Assembly (NCBI GenBank): GCA_013285505.1
Contig: CP053450.1
Location: forward strand, 3,270,796-3,334,795
Direction: 5' to 3'
Source: Planctomycetota bacterium
GTDB taxonomy: Bacteria; Planctomycetota; Phycisphaerae; Phycisphaerales; UBA1924
DNA: 64,000 nucleotides
Under the pieces are notes generated by a model, which worked only from the letters and a program-made list of their open reading frames with translations, did not search any database and was not told the DNA's origin. The position numbers and the translations under genes are program-made. Positions 17,326 to 27,438 of the stretch are shown here, piece after piece (position 1 is the first letter of the stretch; each line of letters begins with the position of its first letter).

Positions 17326-18972
17326 CTACTCGACCGCGAGCGCCTTGCGGGCCTCGTCGATCAGCCGCTCGATCTGGAACGGCTTGAACAGCACGCTCTG
17401 CAGCCCCTCCTGGCTTGCGCGCACGATCGAGTGGTGCGGGTCGTAGCCGAAGCCGGTCATGAGAATCACCGGCACATCGGCGCCCATGGCGCGCACAGCG
17501 GTGAACACCTCGTAGCCGTTGCGGTCGGGCATCTTGATGTCGGAGATCACCAGGTCGAACGTCGGCTGGTCGGCCTGCTCGAGCCTTTCGATGGCCAGGG
17601 CACCGTTCTCGCAGACCTCGACCTCGCACCCGCGGCTGCGGAGCACGTCGCGGATGATGCGGCGGATCTTGGACTCATCATCGGCCACCAGCACCCGCCG
17701 GCCCTTGAGGACGGGGTCGACGGCGCGGTCGCCGAGGGCACGCTCGACACCGAGCAGCGTCTGCGGCCCGTCGGCCATGTTGCGGACGCGGGCGCGGATA
17801 CTCTCGACATCGGCCCGGATGCGGGCGATGTGGCGGGCGGTCTCTGGGTCGTTGGTCGGCACACCGGTGAGCCAGTCGGCCTGGCTGAGGATGTCCTCGA
17901 GGCAGTCCTTGAGCTCGCCCTCGACCCGGCCGCTGACGTTCAGGTTGGTGGTGCTGCGCTCCACGACCAGCAGGTCGAGCATGTGGAGCGCGATGGAGAT
18001 GTAGCGGGCGAGCACCTCGCAGAACCGGCGGTCGGTGTCGCTGAAGGCGTTGACGTTGCGGCTCTCGATGTTGAGCACGCCGATAATCTTGTCGCGGAGC
18101 TTGAGCGGCACGGTCAGTGAGCTGCCGGCGTCGTCCACGCCGGGCATGAACCGGTCGTCGGCGGCCACGTCGGGGCAAATCACGCTCCTGCCGGTCGCGG
18201 CGACGAAGCCGCTGAGGCCGTTGCCCTCCTCCTGGGCGAAGAGTTCGAGGTCGAGGGCTTCCTGGGGGAGCCCCACGGCCATCACCGGCTCGAGCCGGCC
18301 GGTCCGTTCGTCCTTGAGCCGCACCACGAAGTGGTCAAAACGAAGAAGATCGCCGGCGATGCCCGCGATCCTGCCCTCCAGCGTCTTGAGCCGCTCGGCC
18401 GAGTGCTGCGCACGGATGACCTCGGCGTCGATATCGACCAGCTCGGCCCCGGCCCGCTCGATGGCCGCGAGTCGGTCCTCGAACTGCCGGTCGGTGGAGA
18501 CGTCCCGCACGACGACGGCGAGCCGCGGCTGATATTCCTCACCCTCCCGCGGCTCGCTCTGCTGCGCCGCGAAGATGAACACCTCGTGCGACGATTCGTC
18601 TTCGGGGCTGGCCAGCTCGAACTTGCAGGTCGCTCCGCCGGCTCTGATCGGCGTGCCGCGGGACCCGACGAGGGTGGCGATCGCCTCGGGATAGCACGAG
18701 CGGACGCGTTCGAGCACGGTCTGCGGCAGGCCGACGAATTTGGCGCTGTTCCAGATCTCGGCCCCCGAGGCGTCGATGAGGCAGACGGCGTCGGAGATGG
18801 CGTTGAGGAGCATCTCGGCGGGGTGCCGGGCTTCGGTGGCGACGGCCGCGGAAACGGCGGCTTCCCCCCCGTCCACGACCACGTCGAACTGGTCACCGAG
18901 CCTCTTGCGGAGATCTTCCGCAGAGATCGAGGTCGGACCGACGATGAGGAGTTTGGGTTTCGGCTGCGACAT
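17326..18972 (-). CDS. signalling protein: PAS-like, GAF and receiver domains
   Basis: A 548-residue cytoplasmic protein, start ATG 18972. Residues 1-45 resemble the opening of a receiver domain without its Asp pocket. A PAS-like stretch follows (ISDAVCLIDASGAEIWN near 60-75), then a coiled-coil-like region, a GAF domain at about 215-355 (NGLSGFVAATGRSVICPDVA), a helical dimerisation-like segment, and a full receiver domain at about 425-545 with VADDE, phospho-acceptor in DLVISDIKMPD near 478, MTGFG and FKP. No histidine-kinase ATPase or output domain is present, so it must be phosphorylated by another kinase and act through protein contacts. The partner is unknown. Confidence 0.8.
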   Translation of the reverse strand: MSQPKPKLLIVGPTSISAEDLRKRLGDQFDVVVDGGEAAVSAAVATEARHPAEMLLNAISDAVCLIDASGAEIWNSAKFVGLPQTVLERVRSCYPEAIATLVGSRGTPIRAGGATCKFELASPEDESSHEVFIFAAQQSEPREGEEYQPRLAVVVRDVSTDRQFEDRLAAIERAGAELVDIDAEVIRAQHSAERLKTLEGRIAGIAGDLLRFDHFVVRLKDERTGRLEPVMAVGLPQEALDLELFAQEEGNGLSGFVAATGRSVICPDVAADDRFMPGVDDAGSSLTVPLKLRDKIIGVLNIESRNVNAFSDTDRRFCEVLARYISIALHMLDLLVVERSTTNLNVSGRVEGELKDCLEDILSQADWLTGVPTNDPETARHIARIRADVESIRARVRNMADGPQTLLGVERALGDRAVDPVLKGRRVLVADDESKIRRIIRDVLRSRGCEVEVCENGALAIERLEQADQPTFDLVISDIKMPDRNGYEVFTAVRAMGADVPVILMTGFGYDPHHSIVRASQEGLQSVLFKPFQIERLIDEARKALAVE

Positions 18973-19134
18973 CACGCCCGCCACACCGGTGGCGTCCTCC
19001 GTGAGGTACTCTACCCCAAACCGCCGGGCCGTCATCGGGCCAAATCCCGAAACAGGCAGTCCGCTGCTGCCCGGCTGTCGATCATCCAACACTCTTGCCA
19101 TCGGCTCCACCCAAGCTTGCACTGTGAACCATTC

Positions 19135-20115
19135 ATGATCCTGGTCCGAGAAATCCGCAAGTCCTTCGCCCGAGTCCGGGCTGTCCGGGGCATCAGCTTC
19201 ACGGTGGAGCCCGGCGAGATCGTCGGTCTGCTCGGCCCCAACGGGGCCGGCAAGAGCACCACCATGCGCATCATCACCGGCTTCCTGCGCCCAGATGAGG
19301 GCTCCGTCGAAATTGACGGCCACGACACACACTCCGATTCGCTCGCCGCCCGCCGGCGGATCGGCTATCTCCCGGAATCGGCCCCTCTCTACCCAGAAAT
19401 GTCGGTGACCGGCTATCTCGACCACCGGGCCCGGCTCTTTGGCATGGACCGGGCCGCCCGGGGCAGGGCGATCGGGAAGGCCATGGAACGCTGCCACATC
19501 ACCGAAGTCGCCCGACGCCGGGTCGGCCAGCTCTCCAAGGGCTACCGCCAACGGGTGGGGCTCGCGGCCAGCATGCTGCACGATCCGCCGGTCCTGATCC
19601 TCGACGAGCCCTCCAACGGCCTCGATCCGTCGCAGATCCGCCAGACCCGGTCGCTGGTCCGCGAACTCGCCGAGGACCGCACGATGATCGTCAGCTCCCA
19701 CATCCTGCCCGAGGTCGAGAGGCTCGCGACGCGGCTGGTGGTCATCGCCGGGGGGCTGGTCAGGGCCGACGGCCAACTCAACGACCTGCTCACCAGGCAC
19801 GGCACCCGCCAGATCGTCATCGAGATCGAGCCCGAGCCGGGGCGCGATCGCGCTGCCCCGACCGGAGACATGATGGGCCTGCTCCGGTCGATCGCCGGTG
19901 TGACAGCCGTCAGCACCGCGGATACGGCCGACGGCTGGCTGGCGGTGACGCTGAGTGTCGATTCCTCCACGAGCGATCCGCGGCCGGAGATCGCCCGCCG
20001 GTTGGCCTCCAGCGGCCACACGCTCCGCGAGCTGCGGGAGTCCCGGCCCACGCTGGAGCGGGTGTTCGTCGATCTGGTCGAGAGCCCCGCCGTGGAGGGG
20101 GTCGCGACACCATGA
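19135..20115 (+). CDS. ABC transporter ATP-binding protein, gliding-motility type
   Basis: A 326-residue ATPase. Walker A GPNGAGKST is at residues 34-42, the signature is QLSKGYRQRVGLA, and Walker B is VLILDEPSNGLDP. The unusual LSKGY in place of LSGGQ is the version found in GldA/NatA-like ABC-2 exporters. The C-terminal extension of about 90 residues is also typical. Its TGA overlaps the ATG of the permease gene (ATGA), and the permease in turn overlaps a GldG-like gene, forming a three-gene operon. The start ATG at 19135 gives the canonical ABC N-terminus. Confidence 0.9.
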   Translation: MILVREIRKSFARVRAVRGISFTVEPGEIVGLLGPNGAGKSTTMRIITGFLRPDEGSVEIDGHDTHSDSLAARRRIGYLPESAPLYPEMSVTGYLDHRARLFGMDRAARGRAIGKAMERCHITEVARRRVGQLSKGYRQRVGLAASMLHDPPVLILDEPSNGLDPSQIRQTRSLVRELAEDRTMIVSSHILPEVERLATRLVVIAGGLVRADGQLNDLLTRHGTRQIVIEIEPEPGRDRAAPTGDMMGLLRSIAGVTAVSTADTADGWLAVTLSVDSSTSDPRPEIARRLASSGHTLRELRESRPTLERVFVDLVESPAVEGVATP

Positions 20116-20833
20116 CCGCCATCCTCACCATCGCCCGCCGCGAGCTTGCCTCGATGTTCCGACTGCCCGTGGGGTGGGTCGTGGTCGCGTTGTTTCTGGT
20201 GCTGACCGCGTCGGTGGTGGCGGCTCTCGATCCAGCCGGGCGGCTCCGGCGAGCCTGCGGGGGTTCTTCACGATCTCGGCGTGGCTGCTGATGCCTGTCG
20301 CGCCGGCGGTCTCGATGCGACTGCTGGCCGAGGAGCACCGCACAGGCACCGACGAGGTGCTGCTGACCAGCCCGGTCTCGGCGCTCGGCGTGGTGCTGGG
20401 CAAGTTCCTCGGGGCGTGGCTGTTCCTGGTCTGCATGCTGGTGCCGACGCTGGCCTACCCCGCGTTGCTCTTTATGGTCTCTGACCCTGCGCCGGATCTT
20501 GGACCGATGGTCTCGGGATACATCCTGCTGCTGCTGCAGGGCACGCTCTATCTGGCGATCGGCACGGCCGTCAGCAGCATGACCAGCAACCAGACCCTGG
20601 CATACCTGGCGACACTGTTCCCGATCCTCGCGTTGCTGCTGGCGGGGTCGCTGGCGTCGCAGACGCTCCCCGAGCTCCTGCGGCCCTTGCACGAGGCGGC
20701 GCAGATCGGCCGGCGGGGCAGCGACTTTGCCCGCGGCATCATCGACACGGGGCACATCGTGTTCTTTCTGGCGGTCAGCGCGTGGTGCCTCGCCCTCGCC
20801 CACGCCAGCCTGGAGTGGAGGAGGTGGCGATGA
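20112..20833 (+). CDS. ABC-2 permease subunit (one frameshift)
   Basis: About 240 residues when repaired. It starts MTAILTIARRELASMFRLPV with an amphipathic helix and a first membrane span, then shifts frame: one G appears to be missing at 20238-20241, and restoring it joins ALDPAG to APASLRGFFTISAWLLMP. The remainder has five more membrane segments and the ABC-2 signature EEHRTGTDEVLLTSPVS. It overlaps the ATPase gene upstream and the GldG-like gene downstream by ATGA, so the three are translationally coupled. Substrate unknown. Confidence 0.8.
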
Positions 20834-22979
20834 GCACCGCCGAGAACACCCCCCCACGCTCGCACCGCCGCCTCGCCGAGACCGCTTCGGCCGTGCTGGT
20901 GCTCCTGCTCGCCCTAGTCGCGGCGGGTGTGGTGATCGCCGTGGGCGACCGGTTTCGCGCGCGCCGATGTCACCACCACGGGCGAGCAGCAGCTCGCGCC
21001 CCGCACCCGGGCGGTGCTCGAGCAGGTCTCGATGCTGGGCCCGATCGAGATCGTCGTCGCGGTGGACGGCACGGCGGTGGAGCCGTGGTCGCGCCAGATC
21101 GTGCTCGACGTGCTCGACCTGTTCGGCAACGCCGGAAATGTGCGCAGCCGAGATCGACGTCAGCTCCGCCCAGGGGCAGGCTGACTACGCCCGCCTGCTG
21201 CAGCGGCTCATCGACCGCGAGCAGAACGGCATCGACCAGCACGTGGAGGCGGTGTCCGCTGCCGCGGCGCTGGCGTCTTCCGCGGCCGAGTCGCTCCAGC
21301 AGCAGTTCGCCCCCGCGATGCCGGCGCTGGCCAACGCGATCACCGCCGCGGGTCCGAACGCCGACGCCGCCCGCTCCGGTCTTGATCAGTGGGCGGCGCT
21401 GCTCCGCGTGAGCTCCCGCCAACTCGCCGACGCCGCGGCCGCGGCCACCCGCGCCGTCACCGAGCCCGACCCCCGGCTGCCCATCCCGCCGCTGGACGAC
21501 GCCGAGACCAGGCTTCGGGCGACACTGCTGCAGCGGGCCGCGGAGCTGGAAGCCCTCGCCGGCGATCTGCGTGAGGTCGCGCCCCTCGACGGGCGCGGCC
21601 GCGGCGACGACGCTGGCCGACCGCGTGAGCGACCTCCGGGACGGTCTGGTCCGGGAGGCCGAGGCCCTGACTCGTCTGCCGCGCCTGGATGTGCTGCGCG
21701 TGGCCCGGGCGTTGGGTGCCTCTGAGGTCGCGTTGGTGGTTGGCCCGCCGGGGACGGGCGTCACCGGCGTGGACATCCGGACGCTGTACGAGCCCTCGAT
21801 CGTCGTTGCGGACGGGACTCGCACAATGGGCGATGTGCGGCTGCGGGCCGAGGAGTTGCTGTCGAGCCGCGGTCTCGGCGATCGGCTCGACGGGCGCGGC
21901 CGATCGTCGTCTTCACGCACGGCGAGAGCCGGCCGATACTCGACGCTGCTCCGTTCTTCACCGGCATCCGGGGCCGGCTCAGCCAGCGCGGCATCGACAT
22001 CGCCGAGTGGGTGGCCACCCGCGATGCGGAGCCGCCGACACTCAACACGCTCAATCCGGACGGCGTGGGTCCTGTCGTCTACATCGTGCTCAGCCCCGAC
22101 TCGTCCGCTTCGGCGCGGTCCGAGGACGATTTGCCCGGCCCGGAGCGCGCCGTCGCGCTCGGCCGCGCGCTGGGCCTGCTGCTGGCCAGGCGCGAGCCGG
22201 TGCTCCTGAGCCTGTACCCCTCGGTGCTGCCGAGCTACGGCGAGCTGGACCCGGTCGCGGCACCGCTTGCCGACCTCGGGATCGTTGCCGCGACGGCCAC
22301 GCCGCTGCTCTCTCGCTCGGCGGACGCGCGGGCGTCGCAGGTGCTCACCGAATTCAGCCTGCTGGCGTCCGGGGTCGAGCACCCGATCCACGCGGCGACG
22401 AAGAACCTCCCGACCGTGCTGTCGTGGCCGATCGCCCTCACCACCGCCGAGGACGCTGCGCTGGACACCACACCGCTGCTCTCGCTCCCGACCGGCGAAA
22501 CGGTCTGGGGCGAGTCGCAGTGGCTGAGCCTGTGGCGCACTTAAGCCAATCAGCGGCACCTGATGCCGGACCCGCCCCGATACGACGCGGGTGTGGACCC
22601 GGCCCGGCCCGCGCCGGGCGGGTCGTGGACCCTCGCCCTGGCCGCCACGCGCGCCGACCAGCCCGCCGACGCACGGTCGGGCCGCGTCGTGGTCGTGGGG
22701 TCGAACGCGTGGTTCACCGACGCCCTGGCCTTCGCCTACGACGCGACCGACAACCGCGTGACGCTCCGATCACCGGGGAACGCGGAGCTCTTCGAGGCGT
22801 CGATCCTCTGGCTCGCGGGGCAGGACGAACTCATCGCGGCCTCCGCGGGTGCGCGGGCCCGCCCGCGCATCAAGCCGCTCGACGCCGGCACCATCACCGC
22901 GATCCGCTGGGCAGTCGTGGCCGGGCTGCCGCTGCTGTCACTCGGCGCAGGCATCGCCTGGCGGGTCCTTCGCGGCTAG
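20830..22979 (+). CDS. GldG-like ABC-associated membrane protein (four frameshifts, one in-frame stop)
   Basis: About 715 residues if repaired. An N-terminal membrane helix follows a short cytoplasmic arm, then a large extracytoplasmic GldG/ABC-type_uncharacterised domain (ADVTTTGEQQLAPRTRAVLE, later IVVFTHGESRPILDAAPFF), then a C-terminal membrane helix (WAVVAGLPLLSLGAGIAW). Frame breaks are at 20951-20957 (extra T), 21131-21146, 21591-21593 (extra G) and 21891-21894 (missing base). TAA at 22542-22544 interrupts an otherwise continuous frame. The family works with the ATPase and permease upstream in ABC-2 complexes. So many breaks could mean a decaying gene, but their type matches those in essential genes here. 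Confidence 0.7.
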
Positions 22980-23007
22980 CGTCGCGGACTTCATCTGCAC
23001 CATTCGC

Positions 23008-24225
23008 TCAGACCATGCCCACGCGTCGCAGGGCCTCGTCAAACTGCGCCCATCGCTGCTCGAGCGTGCCGGTGTAGCCGATGCTGAACCGGACCAGCCC
23101 CGGCTGGATCCCCGCCGCGGCCATGTCCTCGTCGCTCAGCTCACTCGAGGTCGAGCTCGCCGAGCAGGACATCAGCGTGTCGAAATAGCCGAGGCTCACC
23201 GCGAGGTAGCCGAACCGGTACTCGTTTTGCAGCAGGTTCATCAGCTCGAACGCCTTGTCCTTGGACCCGGCGTCGAGCGCGAAGATGCCGCCGGACCCGT
23301 ACCCCTCGTTGGCGAGACGGCCGAGCAGTTCGTGCTGCGGGTGACTCGGCAGGCCGGGATAGGTCACCGGCAGGCCCTTCTCGGACAGCCGCTCGGCGAA
23401 CGCCTGCGCCCGTCTGGAATGCTCGGCCATTCGAAGCCCGAGGTGGGGCAGCCTGAGCGCCAATTCGGAGGCGACCTTCGGGTCCATCGTGGGGCCGAGC
23501 AGCATGAGCGCGCCGGTATGCAGGTCCATCAGGCTGACGATGAAGTCGGCGCTGCCGCAGACCGCCCCGGCGATGATGTCCGATGCACCGCCGGCGAACT
23601 TGGTCAGGCTGTGCACGACGACATCCGCCCCGAGCTTCGCCGGAGAGAGCAGCATCGGGCTGAACGTGTTGTCAACAACCAGCTGCGCGCCGCCCGCGTG
23701 GGCGATCTCCGCGACGGCGGGCAGGTCGGCGACGACCAGCGTGGGGTTGGCGATGGTCTCGCAGAAGACGACTTTGGTGCGGGGGCGCATCGCCGCCTTG
23801 ACGGCTGCGGCGTCACCGATGTCCACGAAGGTGACATCGATCCCGGTCTTGGCGGGCAGGAACTCTTTGAGCAGGGCGTGCGTGCCGCCGTAGATGGTGT
23901 TGGAGGCGACGATGTGGTCGCCGGGCGAACAGAGCTGGATGAGCACGGCCGCGATCGCGCTGATCCCGCTGGCGGTGCAGTACGCGGCCTCGGTCCCTTC
24001 CATCGCCGCGAGGTAGCGTCCCAGCACGTACACCGTCGGGTTGAAATGCCGGCCGTAGAGATAGCACCCGCCCTCCGGGCCCATGCGGCCCTGGAAGATC
24101 TCGGGCATGTTCGCGGCTTCCAGAACCGTGAACGTGGTCGAGGCCTCGATGGACATGTTGACGCCGCCGTGCTCGCCGAACTCTCGACGAACCTCGGCCA
24201 GCGACTGTTGCGGATCAAAGGTCAT
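23008..24225 (-). CDS. Cys/Met metabolism PLP-dependent enzyme (methionine gamma-lyase/cystathionine gamma-synthase family)
   Basis: A 405-residue intact enzyme of the fold-type I PLP family. The PLP lysine lies in HSLTKFAGGASD, the phosphate-binding and cofactor-stacking region is YCTASGISAIAAVLI, and VVDNTFSPML carries the conserved Asp. YGRHFNPTV matches the family's substrate-pocket loop. The family covers methionine gamma-lyase, cystathionine gamma-lyase and gamma-synthase, and O-acetylhomoserine sulfhydrylase; which reaction applies cannot be settled by eye. The ATG at 24225 follows GGAGAT. It is divergent from the M28 peptidase gene. Confidence 0.85.
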   Translation of the reverse strand: MTFDPQQSLAEVRREFGEHGGVNMSIEASTTFTVLEAANMPEIFQGRMGPEGGCYLYGRHFNPTVYVLGRYLAAMEGTEAAYCTASGISAIAAVLIQLCSPGDHIVASNTIYGGTHALLKEFLPAKTGIDVTFVDIGDAAAVKAAMRPRTKVVFCETIANPTLVVADLPAVAEIAHAGGAQLVVDNTFSPMLLSPAKLGADVVVHSLTKFAGGASDIIAGAVCGSADFIVSLMDLHTGALMLLGPTMDPKVASELALRLPHLGLRMAEHSRRAQAFAERLSEKGLPVTYPGLPSHPQHELLGRLANEGYGSGGIFALDAGSKDKAFELMNLLQNEYRFGYLAVSLGYFDTLMSCSASSTSSELSDEDMAAAGIQPGLVRFSIGYTGTLEQRWAQFDEALRRVGMV

Positions 24226-24368
24226 GGCGATCTCCGAGTCCTTCGGCGGCATCATGGCCGACGAACGGATGCTACCCCCCTCTGGGCGTGCGGAAGGGGC
24301 GTTTCTCGTGGGGGCCGGTGGTGGTATGCTTTTGTATCCAAACCCCAGCTCGCAGGAGGAATATCCGC

Positions 24369-26321
24369 ATGCGCTCACTCCGAACTTCCGCAATCACCCT
24401 CGCCGTCGGGACGGCCCTGGCCCTGCCGGGGGCTGTCTTGGCCCAGGCGACCGCCGAACTGCCCCCGGCCCACGACGCTTCCGGCAACCCCGTTGACACC
24501 TACGCCGTGGTCAACGGGGAGATGGTCACCCCGCCCGCGATCCCGATGGGCGACCCGGCCACCATCGCCGCGATCTTCGACGAGGGCGTCAACAACTCGC
24601 ACGTGATGGACATCCTGACGCACCTCGCCGAGGACATCGGCCCGAGGCTGACCGGCTCGACCAATGTCGAGACCGCGAACGAGTGGGCGCTGGATCAGTT
24701 CAAGGATTGGGGCCTCTCCAACGCCCACCTAATGGAGTGGGGCACGGTCGCGATGCGGTTTGACCGCGGCCCGAGCTGGGGCAAGGCCTACCAGGGCCGC
24801 AACGAGTACGAGATCAAGGCGCTCACCACGCTGGCGTGGGTGCCCGGCACCGAGGGACCGGTCCGCGCCAAGGCCGTCCGCATGCCGCGGACGCAGGAAG
24901 AATTCGACGCCGTCGCTGATCAGCTTCCGGGCGCCTGGGTGGTCATCCCGACAGATCTGTCCGGCCGTCGCGGTATCCGCGGGGTGACGGGCTCTGTCGG
25001 CGCCCGCTACAGCGCTCGCGCCGAGGTCCACAACCCGCCCGAGCCGCTGGTCATCCCGGACGACCCCATCCTCGGACCGTGGGACGGCACGCTCGCCGGG
25101 CGCTACGCGACCCGCCTCGATATCACCTCCAGCGAGGACGGGAGCCTCGGCGGAACGTTCACGTTCGGGCGGCGCGGCGGTGCTCGCGACCTCGAGGACG
25201 TCGTCGTCGACGGAGACACCGTCACCTTCGTCTCCGACGGCTTCCGCGGCAAGGTGGTCTACACCCTGCAGACCACCGACGAAGGCTTGGCCGGCACCTC
25301 CGCCCCGCAGGACGACCCCGAGGACACCACCGAAGTCGCGTTCACGCGTCCGGAGATCGAGGAGCCCGGCAGTTCGGTGCTCGAGCAGGTGATGGCCGCG
25401 AACCCCGTCGGGTTCGTGTCCAGTTCCAACGACGAGCGGGTGTGGACCAGCGCCGTCAGCGGCTGGCGCGAGCTGACCAAGGACAAGCTCGCCAAGGAGC
25501 TCGAGGTCGTGATCAGCGGCCCGGACTACGACTACATCAACAGCCGCCTCTACGACGGCGGCGAGGTCGAGCTCGAGTTCGACATGGCCAACACCCTCAC
25601 CGAGGGGCCCATTCCTGTCTACAACACCGTCGCCGAGATCAAGGGGACGGAGTTCCCCGACGAGGTCATCATCGTCAGCGCCCACCTGGACAGCTGGAAC
25701 GGCCCCGGCTCGATGGGCGTGACCGACAACGGCACCGGCTCGGCCGTGACGCTCGAGACGGCCCGCATCCTCGCGGCCGTCGGTGCCAAGCCGAAGCGCA
25801 CTATCCGGTTCGTTCTCTGGACCGGTGAAGAGCAGGGCCTGCTCGGCTCTCGCGGCTACGTCGACAGCCTGTCCGATGAGGAGAAGGCCAAGATCGTCTG
25901 CTGCTTCGTGGACGACGGCGGCACCAACACGCAGGGCGCGATCACCGGCATCGACTCGATGCGCGACTACCTCGCCGCGGCGACCGCGCCGATCAACGGC
26001 CGCATCTGGGACGAGACCGACGGCAAGTTCCTGAACGTCGATGTCAAGATCGTCGATTCCATGCCGCGGGGCGGCGGGTCCGACCACGCCAGCTTCAACG
26101 CGGTCGGCATCCCCGGGTTCTATTGGGAAGAGATCGGCCGGGCCGTATACGGCTACGGTTGGCACACGCAGTACGACCGCCTCGACCTGGCGATCCCCAA
26201 CTACCTCCGCCAGAGCGCGACCAACTCGGCGATCACGGCGTACAACCTCGCCTGTGCTCCCGAGCAGCTCTCGCGGCAGGCATCCGAGGAGTCCGAAAGC
26301 GAGTCGGATTCCGACGGCTGA
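24369..26321 (+). CDS. exported M28-family zinc aminopeptidase
   Basis: A 650-residue protein. The ATG follows a perfect GGAGGA, and a signal peptide ends near residue 27 (VLAQA). A central insertion with beta-rich sequence (about residues 235-330) interrupts the protease-associated region. The zinc-peptidase core has HLDSWN near 439 (first His and Asp), DNGTGS near 450, the catalytic EE in TGEEQGL near 486, VDDGG near 517 and SDHASF near 572, all five M28 metal/catalytic positions. It should release amino acids from peptides outside the cytoplasm. The acidic Ser/Glu tail at the end is low complexity. A terminator follows. Confidence 0.9.
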   Translation: MRSLRTSAITLAVGTALALPGAVLAQATAELPPAHDASGNPVDTYAVVNGEMVTPPAIPMGDPATIAAIFDEGVNNSHVMDILTHLAEDIGPRLTGSTNVETANEWALDQFKDWGLSNAHLMEWGTVAMRFDRGPSWGKAYQGRNEYEIKALTTLAWVPGTEGPVRAKAVRMPRTQEEFDAVADQLPGAWVVIPTDLSGRRGIRGVTGSVGARYSARAEVHNPPEPLVIPDDPILGPWDGTLAGRYATRLDITSSEDGSLGGTFTFGRRGGARDLEDVVVDGDTVTFVSDGFRGKVVYTLQTTDEGLAGTSAPQDDPEDTTEVAFTRPEIEEPGSSVLEQVMAANPVGFVSSSNDERVWTSAVSGWRELTKDKLAKELEVVISGPDYDYINSRLYDGGEVELEFDMANTLTEGPIPVYNTVAEIKGTEFPDEVIIVSAHLDSWNGPGSMGVTDNGTGSAVTLETARILAAVGAKPKRTIRFVLWTGEEQGLLGSRGYVDSLSDEEKAKIVCCFVDDGGTNTQGAITGIDSMRDYLAAATAPINGRIWDETDGKFLNVDVKIVDSMPRGGGSDHASFNAVGIPGFYWEEIGRAVYGYGWHTQYDRLDLAIPNYLRQSATNSAITAYNLACAPEQLSRQASEESESESDSDG

Positions 26322-26379
26322 TCCTCCGCCACCTCGGACACAGACACGCGGAACACCGCGTCCATCGAGATCTCTCTCA

Positions 26380-26408
26380 CGCCCACGCCCTCGCGTGGGC
26401 GTTTCTTT
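26380..26408 (+). terminator. rho-independent terminator
   Basis: CGCCCACGC and GCGTGGGCG pair over nine bases around CCTC and are followed by TTTCTTT. It is placed 58 bases after the M28 peptidase stop. Confidence 0.8.
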
Positions 26409-26459
26409 GCGCACCAGCGTGACAGCACGCACGCGGCGCCGACGCCCCCTACAGCGTGT

Positions 26460-27438
26460 TTACGTCCGCGGCTCAGTCCGCAGTGGCTCGGCCGGCGTCT
26501 CGCGTGATCGCCTCACCTTCCGCGCCAGCATCCACGAGCAGGCCAGCCCCACCGGCACCGCGAGCACGGTCTCGGCCGCGCGGTTGAGCAGGTCGGCGGC
26601 CAGGCCGATCGCCGCGGCCTGCTCGCGGACATCCGCCGTCGCCGCCGCCCCCGCCATCACGGCCAGGGTCAGCCCCACGGCCCATTCGCGCAGGCCCATG
26701 CCGTTGCCGGTCAGCGGCACGATCATGGCCACCTGGCACACCGCCGCGACGATCACCAGCCGCTCGACCGAGACCTCCTGCCCCACCAGCGCGAAGACAA
26801 TCGCGTAGCGCCCGACCCACGCGAGCATGTCGAGGCTGCGGACGCCCAACGCCGCGGCCTCGGCCCACCAGGCCTTGCCGAGCGCGCGCGCCGACCGCCA
26901 CCACCCCCACCGCCAGCGTCGGCCCCGCCAGACACGCCGCGGTCGGGCCGAACCCCTCGACACGCGAGACGCCGATCGCCGCGACCAACAGCAGAGCCAG
27001 CGAGACTCCACTGCAAACCATCGCGCCGATCATGACCCGGACGCTGTCGCGGATCGCCATGTCGTGGTACTTCTTGTGGAAGGCCACCCTGCCGACCATG
27101 CCGGGGCGCAGGGGCAGGTGGTTGAGCAACCACGCCGCACCGATGAGCTGTGTCATGTCCGACAGCGGCACTCGGGCGTAGCGACGCGAGAGCAGCCAGA
27201 ACGCGCCCGAGGTCAGGAGCCAGCTCGCCAGCGGCAGAGCGAGGGCCGAGGCCACCAGCCACGCCGGGGCCTGCCGCATGGTCAGCCACGCTTCCTCGAC
27301 GACCGATCCCCGCGACCAGACCGCCCACACCGCCGCCGCGAGGAGCAGCACGCCGACCGCAGCGCCGATGGCCCGCCTCCACGAGCCGAGCGACTCGCGC
27401 CGCGCCCGGAGCACCCCGAGCCAGCGGCCGGTGTTCAT
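26460..27438 (-). CDS. UPF0104-type integral membrane protein (one frameshift)
   Basis: About 325 residues with roughly eight hydrophobic segments, including a conserved-looking NHLPLRPGMVGR stretch near residue 105 that resembles the lysylphosphatidylglycerol synthase transmembrane (UPF0104/AglD) family. The frame changes in the GC run at 26882-26892; joining VGARA to LGKAWWAEAAALG restores a continuous membrane protein. Its ATG at 27438 overlaps the stop of the upstream TPR-like gene (ATGA), so it is the last gene of a three-gene operon. Activity is unknown. Confidence 0.7.
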
